A stretch of DNA of 64,000 nt from Rutstroemia sp. NJR-2017a BVV2 (Eukaryota > Ascomycota > Leotiomycetes > Helotiales > Rutstroemiaceae): the NCBI GenBank assembly GCA_002946415.1, contig NJPS01000075.1, positions 1-64,000 of the forward strand, read 5' to 3'. A program made the translations under genes and the position numbers. The notes beneath the pieces are model-generated. The model was not told the origin of the DNA and did not search any database. It worked only from the letters and a program-made list of their open reading frames with translations. Positions 36,245-48,300 of this stretch are shown here, one piece after another; the first letter of the stretch is position 1, and every line of letters starts with the position of its first letter.

Positions 36245-39200
36245 ATGAATAGACTACGGTTTCTACAATATAACGTACAGAAAAGCAAAAGAGTTACGGA
36301 GCCGCTTCTAGCTGACGTACGAAGCCAGAAGTTCGATATCATCGCCCTCCAGGAACCTTGGAAAACCCCTCTCAGCAATCGTACATACTGCCACAGTAGC
36401 TCAGGCTTTGTCCCGGCCTACGACAACACACAGAGACGAAGCTGCTTACTCGTACGAAGGACACTCGATATATCAACTTGGAGTGTCGAATTCCCTAGCA
36501 CGGACCTGGCTATCCTCAATATCCGTACGAAGGAGATGAATATATGGATCTATAGCATCTATAGCCTACCCCCAGGAAGCCCAACTACTACTGACTACTC
36601 TACGCCAAACACTAATCTAGACGAATACCTCGCACGAGACGGAGAGCATCTGGTCCTCGGCGATTTCAATCTCCACCACCCCCAGTGGCGTGGTGTACGG
36701 AACTCTACGATATATACCGCAGCTGAGCCCTTCCTTACCTGACTAGCCTCGTACGATATTGACCTAGTGAGCCTATGCGGCGAAATCACATTAGGAGCTC
36801 GAGGATCCGTAAGTACCATAGACCTCGCCTTCGCTAGTCCTGGCCTCCGGGACAGGATTATCACGTGTGGAATTCGTACAGAATACGACTACGGGTCGGA
36901 TCACTACCCAGTGGTGACAGAGCTTATATTAGACTCCGTACGAACCGAACCTACTAGGAGACGGAGCTAGAAGAAGATGGATCAGGATAGGATACAGGCT
37001 GGAGCTAGCCATCTAGACTTCTCTAGACTACTGGATACCATAGAGGCAGTCGATCTCTACGCCGAACATCTCGTACAATTCATTGGGGAGCTTATCGAGA
37101 ACACCGTCCCCTGGGGGAAATCGTCTTCGTACGGCCAACCCTGGTGGACAAGGGAGATTCAGGATCTGATGGAGAACGAGAGATAGGCTAGAAGAAGAGG
37201 AGAACAGGAAACATGGAAGGACCTCTGACTGGAGAAAACCAAGCTCATTCGAAGGGAAAAGCAAAAGCACTTTTGTACAACAATCCACGAAGCAATACAA
37301 GACGATGGGATCTGGAAACTGGCAAAGTGGGGAAGACTAGTAACGGACCGGTAGTCCTCCCGACAATGCCACCACTTCATACGAACAACGGGTTTGCAGT
37401 TACAGTTGAAGAGAAAGCAAGAGTCTTGAGAGAGAGGTTCTACCCAGAGGTGACCGCAGATCTGAACGATATAAATACAGTCCTACTACAGCAAACATAC
37501 GAGGCAGCAAAAGAGGTCTCAGCAGATGAAATACTTTCGTTGCTTCGTACAAGAAGACAGAACAAAGCCCCTGGGCTCGACTCTATTCCAAACGACTTCC
37601 TGAAAGCGATGGGGAAACCTTTGGCTGGGGGGGCAGCACTCCTCGCCACCGCCTGCTGGAAACTCGGTCACTACCCGGACCGCTTCAAAGTAGCCCGTAT
37701 AGTAGTTCTAAGAAAACCCGGAAAAGCCCCGTACAAGGTCGCGGCATCATGGAGACCATTCGCTCTATTGAATACAGTCGGGAAGCTAATCGAGGCAGCA
37801 ATGGCAAAACGGATTACGATGATAAGCTGAGACAAATAACCTCTTTCCTAGTACACAGATGGTAGTTCGTACGAAAAGATCCACTGAAACAGCTCTCGAA
37901 CTACTTGTACAACAGATACAGACAATCTGGAAGTCCAAGAGATATATAGCATCTATATTACCAATCGACATCTTAGGGGTATTCGACATAGTGGAACCAC
38001 AACGGCTAATCGATATCGTACGAAGGAAAGGCTTCCCTGATTGGATTATACAGTGGATACAAACCTTTATCACAGGTCGTACAACGATATTAGTGATCCA
38101 GGGACAAGACACAGCGGCTTTCCCAGTACACTTTGGGGTACCACAAGGCTCGATACTCTCGCCAGTCCTCTTCCTCCTCTACGCAGCAGACCTAGAAGTT
38201 TGTAACAGACCAGATGAACACCTCTCAGCAATCGGATTCGCGGACAACACAAATATCTTCATATACAGACTATCCACAGAACAGAACTATCGTACGCTCG
38301 AAAGAGCACATGAAAGGTATCCCGAGTGGGGGAAGCGACATGGCATGGCCTTCGCGCCGGCAAAGTACGAGTTGATCCACTTCACAAGGGCTCGTACGAA
38401 GTTCAACCTAGAAGCCTCGGTACAATTCGGGGATACAGAGAACCAACCCTCGTCCAATGTACAAGTCCTAGGGATATAGGTCGATACGAAGCTCAATTGA
38501 ACAGCTCACACTAGACAGATTCAACAGAAGGCAGCCGCTCAAATAGGGGCACTCACAAGGATCACGACCTCAACATGGGGAGCAACCTTAAGTAGAGCAC
38601 GACTTATCTACTCATCGGTCGTACGACCAGTACTATCGTTCGGAGCTCTATCTTGGCATTCACCAGCCAAAGGCCATATCCCATAAGGAGCAGCCAAGAA
38701 ACTGCGTCCCATCCAAAACAAATGTCTTCGTACGATAGCAGGAGCTTACCGGGCTACCCCAATCGCATCCCTCCACAAAGAAGTCTTTATACCCCCTATC
38801 GACCTCTATCTTGACGATAAAGCTAGAATTTCTTATACACGGATCCGGAACTCACCAGCAGGACAGACTATCGACATCGCATACCAGGAGATCCAGGTCC
38901 GGCTCCGGCTCCCTGGGCGAGACCCTGGGCGAGACCGCACGAAGCTAACCCCATAGGAAGCGAGACCACGGACCGTCCAACAGACAAAAGGGGCTCGTAC
39001 GAAGGAGATTCCCCAACAATGGACCCAGAGAGACATTAATATCCCTCATACGACATGGGACCAGATCCAAAGCAAGCCTGAGAAACGGATACTCGATCTC
39101 CATAGGAATCTGAAGAAGGCTGAGAGCTCTATATTAATCCAACTATATACAGGACGGATCGGCCTAGCAAATTTTCTCTGGAAGACATAAGTACCATCAG

Positions 39201-39345
39201 ACGACAGTAGGCAATACGAGTACGGAGCGGCACTAGAGACTCCCAGGTATTTCCTGCTCTACTGCTCGCTTCGTACAAACAGAGACGAGTTAGAAGGGAG
39301 AGCAGGGCGTAGTTTCTATAAGTTAATAGCCAACCCAGTATACTA
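36245..39345 (+). pseudogene. LINE ORF2 (AP-endonuclease and reverse transcriptase), broken
   Basis: The endonuclease domain starts at the ATG (LRFLQYNVQKSK) and shows its catalytic elements LQEPW, GDFNLHHPQW, STIDLAFASPGL and GSDHYPV. The reverse transcriptase follows with KAPGLDSIPNDFLK (about 37560), the FGVPQGSILSPVLFLLYAAD block (38135-38190) and the catalytic box, which reads FADNTN instead of FADDTN. That Asp-to-Asn change (GAC to AAC, near 38240) removes a metal ligand. In-frame stops lie near 36740, 36968, 37184 and elsewhere. The final zinc-finger region near 39240 is recognisable only in part. Confidence 0.82.
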
Positions 39346-39360
39346 ATACTACTACTAGGT

Positions 39361-40838
39361 AGATACTTCGTATAAATAGATTTCAATAGTTCGAGCTAGT
39401 ATCCTCTCTTTTATATAAATAAAAGATCTCTTATAACGAATTAGTAACTACAAATTAGCAATAAGTAAAAAAAGGTAAATTATATAAAGAAGAAAGAAAC
39501 TAGATTTTTTATCTTTTTAATATATAGAGTTTTTCTTTTAGAAAAGTAAAAAGAGTTTATAATAACTTAATTTAATTATAATAATATAAAATCAAATTAA
39601 TTAATCACTTATTTAGTAATTATTTATTTTATATCTTTATAATTTCAAATATATATATATATATATATATTAATTTATAATTATAATTATTAAATAAAAT
39701 TTATAAAGATTAAATTTTAATATAAAGATTATTTTGAAATATATTTATAAATAATAATAAAATATAAAATAATATAAAAACAATAATTAATTTATATTAT
39801 AAAGAATATAATATATTTATTTTATATTTTATATTATTATAATAATTATATATATTTTAATTATTTTGAATTTTATAAATTTTATAAAGAAATTTAAAAT
39901 AGGAATTCAAAAAAATTTTATATAATAATAATAATAATATATATATATAATTATTTAGAACTTTAGAAATAATTTTATTTTTTTAATTATTATAAAATTT
40001 TATTTCTTTCGAATTAAAGAAATTTAAGAAATTATATAATATAATTAATTAAAAATTATAATTATATATTAAAGTATTTTAAAAAATATATATAATAATA
40101 TAAAGAGATACTTTATTATAATAATATAAAAATATAATATAATAAAATTATTTATTTTTATTTTAAAAAGAGAAAATATTCTATTAAATTATAATAAATT
40201 ATATATTAATTATTCTTTTTATTTAAATTAAATTAATATATAAAGTTTATATTATTCTATTTTAAATTATTAAATTATTAAATTATAATTTAGAATTTTA
40301 ATTTTGATATTATATGTTTTATTTATAGAATTATAAGTTATATATCGAGTAAATTTATTTTAATTATATTATATAAAGATTTTATAAATTAACTTTATAA
40401 AAAATTAATTCAGGAATTAATAGAAATCACTTTAAGTTTTGAATTTTCAAATAGTAATAAATAATATTTATTTTATATTTAATTAAAGAGTTCTATAATT
40501 ATCTATTATCTAGTATCTATCTTAGTAAATATATAACAATATATATAATTAGTTATTTAAGATATCTTTATCTATTATATAAATAAAAGTTGAATTTTCC
40601 TACTTATAAAATACAATTCAACTACTTTAGATATTCTCAGTTCCAAAAGTTTCGAGATAATATTCAAACTTTCTCCAATAGCAGCTTTCAATTTTACAAG
40701 TCTAACTTACTGTAAAATACTACGGCCAATTCCGCGGAAGTCGATGGAAGGTGGACTGACGGGCAAGGGCTATGGAAACGAACAAATGCCAGCACATTTA
40801 TATTTAAGAACACTATATTCAAGTCTTGAACAAAACAT
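39361..40838. other. AT desert and hydrolase 3' flank
   Basis: AT-saturated sequence runs to about 40600 and includes a TA dinucleotide run near 39645-39670. It is followed by about 230 bp of normal composition that should be the 3' UTR of the hydrolase. No gene is seen. Confidence 0.6.
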
Positions 40839-41922
40839 CTATTCTATTTTACCACCCTCAAGCGTTGTCTTGAAGAACTCTACCATTGCTGCCATCAACT
40901 CCTTTGATCCATCCCCAGTAACGATGTTGAGATGTCCCTTACCCTTAGCCCAATACTCCTTCTTCGGGCTTTGTATCCTCGCAAAAGCTTCTCTCTGCTC
41001 TTCCGGAGACGATATATCATCTAGCTCTGGAATAATCATCATGACCGGTACCCGTATCATATCTAGATACTCCATTGGGCGGAACATAGCCAACTTCTGA
41101 TATGTCTGTAGTGCGATTCGGTCGCGGAAATCAGCAGCGCCCCTCTCCGACGCAATCTTCATGAGATTATATGCCTCAAGACCGCCGGGCGATCCAGCAC
41201 CGCCCATACCTATTGGATTATCTCCCTTTGAATTGAAGGGCGCGAGTGAATATGGTTCGTTTCCTCGGAGCTGTGACACCCGATCCTTGATGAGTTGTGC
41301 GTAGGCCTTCTCAGCCTTGTGCGGCTGTACGTAACTAAAAAGAGGGCACACCATAACGACTGCTTTGGGTCGCCTATCGATTGCCGCTGAGCATGCACTA
41401 ACGACTCCACCAAAGGACATACCCCAGAGTATGATCCGTTGCGTGTCAACGCTTGGGAGGCCGGACACATAAGTGTAAATATCTGCCGGTAAAAATATTT
41501 AAGCCCAAATTTCTCGTGTGATATGCATGACTCGATAATACCTACCCGATAAATCTTCGGCCATTTGTAGTGGGTTGATGAGATTTCGCGGTTGCCCGCC
41601 ACTGGCTCCAACACTTCGCGCGTCGTAAAGAAGAACATTGTAACCTGCAGCTTGAAACGTTTCCGCTACTTCTGGGAGTGTCATTTCTTTGACACAATTG
41701 AACTGTAAGTAGGTATGAGTTTCAAAATTACAATGTAACAAAATGGAAAATAAGAAATAAGTGAGAGACGTAACGTACCCCATGTGACATGATAATGGCC
41801 GCGGCGGGCCCTTCAACTTCGTACAGCCATCCTGAGATAGTAGTTCCATCAATTGTCTTGCACTCGACAAGTCGATGGCGAGGGAGGAAAGGCATAGTCA
41901 ATGTAGAAAGTATGATGCTCAC
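40839..41922 (-). CDS. Alpha/beta-hydrolase, candidate polyketide-releasing or acyl-transferring enzyme
   Basis: Exons 41922-41779, 41702-41546 and 41482-40839, with 76- and 63-nt introns, give 314 residues. The triad is visible: nucleophile Ser123 in GMSFGG, an acid in PELDD (Asp255 or Asp256) and His284 in GKGHLN. The oxyanion region is MSHGF. There is no signal peptide, so it acts in the cytosol or a peroxisome-like compartment. The fold and layout match the small hydrolases found beside fungal reducing PKS genes, including the af380/Fma-AT polyketide transferase of fumagillin synthesis and the AK-toxin esterase-like protein. It is transcribed divergently from the PKS across 471 bp, and the PKS lacks any release domain. 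Hydrolytic release and ester transfer cannot be told apart from sequence. A start at 41895 is an alternative. Confidence 0.87.
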
Positions 41923-42393
41923 TGGTTTTCAAACTTCGTAATAAGTTTGGGACTATAATCATGTTAACTCGAGTATCAAATCCTGCACTTCGGCGTGGAA
42001 TAGACCGGGGTGTAATCAAGGGTATGGTTCCTGAATAGATTATGCAAACTAAAGCTGACTGCAGCTGACGCTTACTGCGGAACTGATTGTGGGATTATAT
42101 TGCATATAATTATTTGTGACAGCGTTAATGCAAAGTAAAGAATTATATTTGTGATTTTTACAGTAATCGAGCAGGATGAGATAATATTAGGTTAATCATG
42201 ACTGCAGAATTAAAGCATTGTCGTTGTAAAAAATAATCGTAAAATATCTCAAATTTCGATAAGAGAATAATGCAAGTTCCTTCTTGTCATATAACTGCCG
42301 AATGTTTATAAAGGCAATAATATAAAAATTGAATTCTCCGAACAAATTTTTTGCAACGATCATTGTTCGTATACCAGAATTCCCATATTCGCC
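41923..42393. promoter_or_regulatory. Shared divergent promoter of hydrolase and PKS
   Basis: These 471 bp separate the two start codons, which fits joint control. A TATAAAG box lies at 42307-42313, about 80 bp before the PKS ATG. The direct repeat GCTGACTGCAGCTGACGC occurs near 42053-42072. No open frame is present. Confidence 0.6.
42307..42313 (+). promoter_or_regulatory. Probable TATA box of the PKS gene
   Basis: TATAAAG, 81 bp before the PKS start codon and in the PKS orientation. Confidence 0.45.
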
Positions 42394-45300
42394 ATGTCGA
42401 CAGCACAGTATCTACAAGAGCCTGTCGCTATCGTGGGCTTTGCCTGCCGACTTCCGTAAGTGAAAACCTCTAAACTATACTTTTTTCTGCAATTAAAATA
42501 TCATTTCAAAAGAAGATGAGCATATTTCAAAAGCTATTCTCTCTTGAAACTCATTCCTCAGCCTTTCTCCAGTATCTTTGATGAAATTTTAAACTTACTT
42601 TATAATATTGCAGTGGCGGCAACACATCTCCCCAGAAGTTATGGGACTTCTTGGAACAAGGACAAGTTGCTTCAAACAAGGTCCCTGAAAGCCGATTCAA
42701 TATTAAAGCCCACTACGATGGCTCGCAAAGACCAGGAACTATGCGTCCGCCCGGGGGTATGTTTATGGAAAATATAGATTTGGCCGATTTCGATGCTTCT
42801 TTCTTTGAAATATCCGGTGGTGAGGCTACCTCTATGGACCCAAATCATCGTCAGATGCTCGAAGTAGTCTATGAAGGACTCGAAAATGCAGGCTTTCCAT
42901 TGGAAAAACTAGATGGGGCTCCGGTAGGGTGTTTTGTAGGTTCTTTTATGTCCGGTAAGTTATACTTGATATCATTGAAGACAAGCAGAATAAGGATAAA
43001 ACTGACCTTTATAGATTACGGCGATATGCAGAATAGAGATCCCACAGATCGCCCACCAAATTACATTGTCGGTAGTGGTCGTACTATTATGGCCAATCGT
43101 ATTAGTTACTTCTTGAATATCAAGGGACCGAGTATCACGGTTGACACAGCTTGTTCAGGAAGTTTGGTGGGTGTTGATTTCGCCTGTCGTTCGCTACATA
43201 CAGGAGAGATCGATACGGCTATTGTCGCTACGAGCAATATTTTTCTCAATCCAGAGCAAGGTATGGATCAGGGCAGTGTCGGACAGGCATATTCGCCCAC
43301 AGCGTTGTGCCACACATTCGATGTAGATGCCGACGGTTATGTGAAGGCCGAAGCAGTAAGCTGCGTTATTCTCAAGAAACTATCGAGTGCAATTCGAGAT
43401 CGTGACCCCATCAGAGCCATCATTCGGGGAACAGCATCCACCAGGTTCGTATTTGTCCCATTATTGGTGTAATTAATAATGACACCTATTAGCAATGGTC
43501 GAACACCGGGTATTGCGAACCCAAATTCCGAATCTCAGGCAGCTGCCATTCGACTAGCCTACGCCTGTGCTGGAATTACCGACTATAACGAGACAGCATA
43601 TCTCGAGTGCCACGGTACTGGCACACAAGCTGGAGATCCCACAGAAGTTAGAGGAGCTGGCTCGGTCTTCGCAGCGACACGCGATCCAAACAAGCCCCTC
43701 ATTATCGGTTCCGTAAGTGGAAACAAAATAAGATTTCCATGCACCAACTAACATTTGCATCGTTTAGATCAAGGGCAATGTTGGACATGCAGAGCCAGCA
43801 GCTGGTATCTCAGGTCTGATGAAGACCATCATGGCGATGGAAAAGGGTGTTATTCCAGGAAATCCTCTGTTCATCAAACCAAATCCTAAGAGTACGTAAT
43901 TCTGATTTTTGTTATTCATCATTTTGTTTTCCTCTTTCTCTAAATCAGCTTCTGTTCCTATTATCCTCGATTTACTCTTACCAATACGTAACATGAGAGA
44001 TGCCTTAAATCCTTTCACTCTGTTTCTACGTATACTAAGCTTACTGCTCCTTAGTCGATTTTATCGGAAACAGGATGAAGGCCTCGCGGACAGCTGTTGC
44101 ATGGCCCGATGAGGGCTTTCCCGTTCGTCGTGCCAGTATCAACGGTTTTGGTTTTGGTGGCTCTGTAAGTGGCTTGTCCCTTCCTAGCCCGGCTACTTCA
44201 TCAATTGAAGACTGTTTCGAGAGGAACTATAAACATGAGAAACAATCCTACCTATTTTTGGATCAGTCTCACAGCCTCTAAAGCATTCTCCTAAAAGAAG
44301 TTAACTAACTTGGTGACCTCTCAGAACTGTCACGCCGTCATTGAGCAACCCAGCGCTGCAGCTCAAAAGAGCCACACGTTCTCTTATAAAGATCCAAACG
44401 AGGAAGACGATTTTGAAGAAGAAGAAGAGAGCGCAAGACCGTATACGCTTATTCTATCTGCAAACGATGCCGCCTCTCTCAAGGCTAACATTCAGGCACT
44501 GTGTAACCATCTTGTCAACCCGCGAATCAAGGTTAGTCTCCCTGACCTTGCATACACTCTATCCGAACGACGTACTCGTCTATGGCATCGTGCCTTCGTC
44601 ACAACGCATACCACCGAACTTGGGGAGAGTGATTTCGTCATGGCCAAGAAGAACCTAGAACCGCCTAAGATCGGCATCGTCTTCACAGGCCAAGGAGCTC
44701 AGTGGCCGCAGATGGGTAAGGATCTGCTGGAATTCTTCCCTTGGACGAGATCAATCCTGGAAGAACTCGACCAAGTGTTACAAGCTCAAGCAGACCCTCC
44801 AGCATGGTCCCTCGTAAAAGAGTTGACCGAGTCCCGCACTGCTGAGCACCTACGCCAGCCCGAGTTCTCACAACCATTGGTGACAGCGCTTCAAATTTGT
44901 ATCATGGCCGTATTGGAGTCATGGGGTGTGAAGCCTAGCAGTGTTGTTGGTCATTCTTCTGGTGAAATCGCCGCTGCATACACTGCTGGGTTACTGGATC
45001 GCGCAGGGGCTATAAAAGCAGCTTTCTATCGAGGCCGAGCGGCTGTAAATCGCAAAGACGAAGTTGACACTAACGTCGGCATGCTTGCTGTCGGACTCAG
45101 TGCCGAGGATGTTTCACCCTTCTTAGAGAAGTATATAGGAAGTTTATGGATTGCATGCTTCAACAGCCCTGGTGCCTTGACCATTTCCGGAAAGAAACCT
45201 GCACTCGAGGCGTTAGCAGAGGATATCAAAGCTGCTGGTTATTTCGCCAGATTATTGCAAGTTGATCTGGCATATCACTCGGAACTAATGAGTGTGATTG

Positions 45301-48300
45301 GCGAGGAATACAACGATCTCCTCGATACTGATGAGAAGTTTAAGCCTCTGGGCGGTTCGTCCAATATTGCAATGTTCTCCTCAGTCACAGCCTCCAAGAA
45401 GGACACAGCTGCGGACGCTTCGTACTGGAAAACAAACATGGTATCACCGGTCCGGTTCTCCGAGGCACTCACAGAACTTATCAAGGAAGACGCGCCCAAT
45501 ATGCTGATCGAAATTGGTCCATCAGGTGCTCTGGCAGGTCCGGTCTCCCAGGTACTGAAGTCGACACCCGTCGGTGCAGATATTCAATACTGCGCTTCTT
45601 GGTCACGAGGTGCCAACGCCAGTAAGTCTCTCTTTGACGTTGCGGGTCGCCTTTTCCTCGCCGGTGCACCGATCGATATGTCTCTCGTAAACGAGTATGA
45701 CACCGAGACAGTGCGAACCATTATTGACCTTCCAAACTATTCATGGAACCATTCTGTCAAATACTGGTATGAAAACGCGGCTAGCAAAGACTGGCGATTC
45801 AAGAAGTTCCATACCCATGATATGATCGGATCCAAGATCCTAGGAACCACCTGGGAGAATCCGACATGGCGCAAGCAATTAAACCTTGCCGATATTCCAT
45901 GGCTGCGTGATCATAAGATGGGACCAGACGTTTTGATACCCGGTGCAGGTCTGGTTACCTTCGCAGTGGAGGCTATGTTCCAGAAATACTGTGCTCTGAA
46001 TCCAGATGAGGCTGTTTCCTCACCCAACGACCTGGCCTATCGTTTCCGAAACGTCAAATTAACCCGTGCAATAATGGTCGATGAAGGCAAGCCAACCACC
46101 ATTCTACTGAGTCTTAATAAGGTGCCCGGAAGCAAAGACTGGCACGAGTTCAAGATTCGAACGTCAGTAGCAGACGTGATTTATGAGCATACCACTGGAC
46201 TAGTGCGTATCCAAGACCCGGTGGGCGACGAAGGAGCTATCAGCGGAGACGATCTTGCACCTTTAAAATACCCACAGTCTTCCAAGTTGTGGTACAAAGT
46301 GCAACAAGAGATCGGTTTGGGCTTTGGGCCAGAATTCCAGAAGATTAAGACCATTGAGTCCGTTAGCGGCAGCCGTAAATGCCGTAGCATTTTATCACTA
46401 GAGCCGCCTAAATCAAAATGGGACCCGCAGTCCTATTACCCAATTCATCCAGCAGTATTGGACGGCTGTACCCAAACCATTACGCCAGGTCACGCAGAAG
46501 GAGAACGTAGCACCCTCAAAGATGTTCTGATTCCGGTATTCTTCGAAGATATCGTTATCAACAAAATGGCCCCAAACATAAAGGAAGGATTGTCACTCGC
46601 AGAATCGGTATATTCTGGTCGTGGTCGGAAGGAATTGCACAAGAGTTGGCTTGGAAACATCGGCATTTACGATCCACAGACTGGTGCATTGATCATGCGG
46701 GTTAAGGGAATAGCAATCACCAGGCTAGACGTAGAACCAAAGCCGGATCCACACACATTCCAGACCGTCACCTGGAAACCCGACATCTCGCTGCTGACCC
46801 AGGACCAGCTAATGTATCTCTCAGCCTTTGATGACAATTCGGCCAAGCTTGACTCCGCCATTGACCTCGTTGCGTACAAAAAGCCCACGCTCAAGGTCCT
46901 CGAGATAAGTCTTGACGATGAAGACAATTCGAGCTTATGGTTCCAAAACACTGACATCCCAGCAAGAGCGGCGTATTCTCAGTACGATTTCGCCTCGATC
47001 AATGCCACAAGCCTTGTCAGTGTCCAGACAGCGAATGAATCCAAGAAAAACACTGCGTTCCACTTGATAACCCCAGGGGATGAATCTCTAGGCCTACCAG
47101 CAACTGGGCCGACGTACGATCTCGCCATTGTGAAATTACCGAAAAAGACTGAGATCGCATATGATGAAGTTATCAAGAACTTGAAGTCACTTCTCAAGCC
47201 AGATGGCCACATGCTTTTGGTGCATTCTAAGGTGACTTTCGGTTCAAAGTCCAGTGACCTTATCACTACTTCCGAGGCAGATTACTCGCCCGAGTCACCC
47301 AAGACACCCTCCGAGACTTCTTCGGGTTCCCCATCTAATGAGACACTTGCGAGCTCTTTGAGCTCGGCACCTTCGGATTTGAAGCTGGCTGGACATGAGT
47401 TTTTCAGCCGTCAGAAGCAGTATGGTCTTGATAACATTTTCAGCTCCGTTAAGGAAATCTTTGTGACGCCGGACAGTAGTTCATACTTGTACAGTAACAC
47501 GAACACAAACACGACTGATGGTACATGGCATCTCACTGTCGCCCGATTTGACGAGACCACGCCTACCCTCTCTTCTACTCTAGAAGAAACACTCAAGGCA
47601 TCGGGATGGACCGTCAGTACTTCTTCAATAGAGAAGCTTGCCACGGTATCAAGCCATGGTCCCAAATCCGTTGTGCTAGTTCTAGACGAGCTATCAAAAC
47701 CGGTGCTAACCCAGATTTCCGAAAAGCAGTGGGAAGCGCTTCAACAATTCATTGGTACGGGTACTCGACTTCTATGGGTGACCAAAGGCGCGCAGACTTC
47801 CCGTGTTACTGATCCTGATAATGCGATGGTGCAAGGCTTGTTCCGTGTAATACGCCGCGAGGACCCTGTAGCTAAACTCACGACCCTTGATGTCCAGTCC
47901 GCCACGAGTCCTGCAACTGCTTGGGCTATTGATCAGGTGCTTCAGAAAGTGCAAGCCGATAACGCCGAGACTGAGTACGCTGAGCGTGATGGCATCTTGC
48001 ATGTGCAGAGAATCGTACCAGATATACCCATCAATGATTTTAAGGCCGCCGAGAGTGGAAAAGGATTGGAACCGATTGTCAAGGATCTACGTGCAACTGA
48101 GGCACCTGTACAACTCCAGACCGAGAAGATTGGCTCTCTTGATAGCTTAACGTGGTCCGAAACTAGTGTTGGCTCTGTACCAATACAGCCAGGCATGATT
48201 GAGATTGAAACTATGGCTGTCGGTGTCAACTTTAAAGTAAGTGAAATTTATTGCTTCTCAGATCTTTAAAAGCCTGGAAGGGTTAAGCTAACGGGTTTCA

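Larger units (their letters stand above)
34860..39360 (+). mobile_element. Non-LTR retrotransposon (LINE), Tad/I-like, mostly full length but inactivated
   Basis: A GC-balanced 4.5-kb element lies within AT deserts. It has two reading frames in the usual LINE order: ORF1 with zinc knuckles (34890 to about 36110) and ORF2 with endonuclease and reverse transcriptase (36245 to about 39345). Many in-frame TAG and TGA codons sit where Gln or Trp is expected (C-to-T or G-to-A), plus at least one frameshift in ORF1. The hexamer CGTACG is strikingly frequent throughout (about 23 copies). No poly-A tail or target duplication can be made out in the AT-rich flanks. It is distinct from the LINE at 55600-60530. 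Confidence 0.85.

Noticed and set aside
44310..48269. A separate 1319-residue protein starting at 44310
   Set aside because: It is exon 7 of the PKS. The KS domain is encoded by exons 1-6 and joins in frame, and no promoter lies between.
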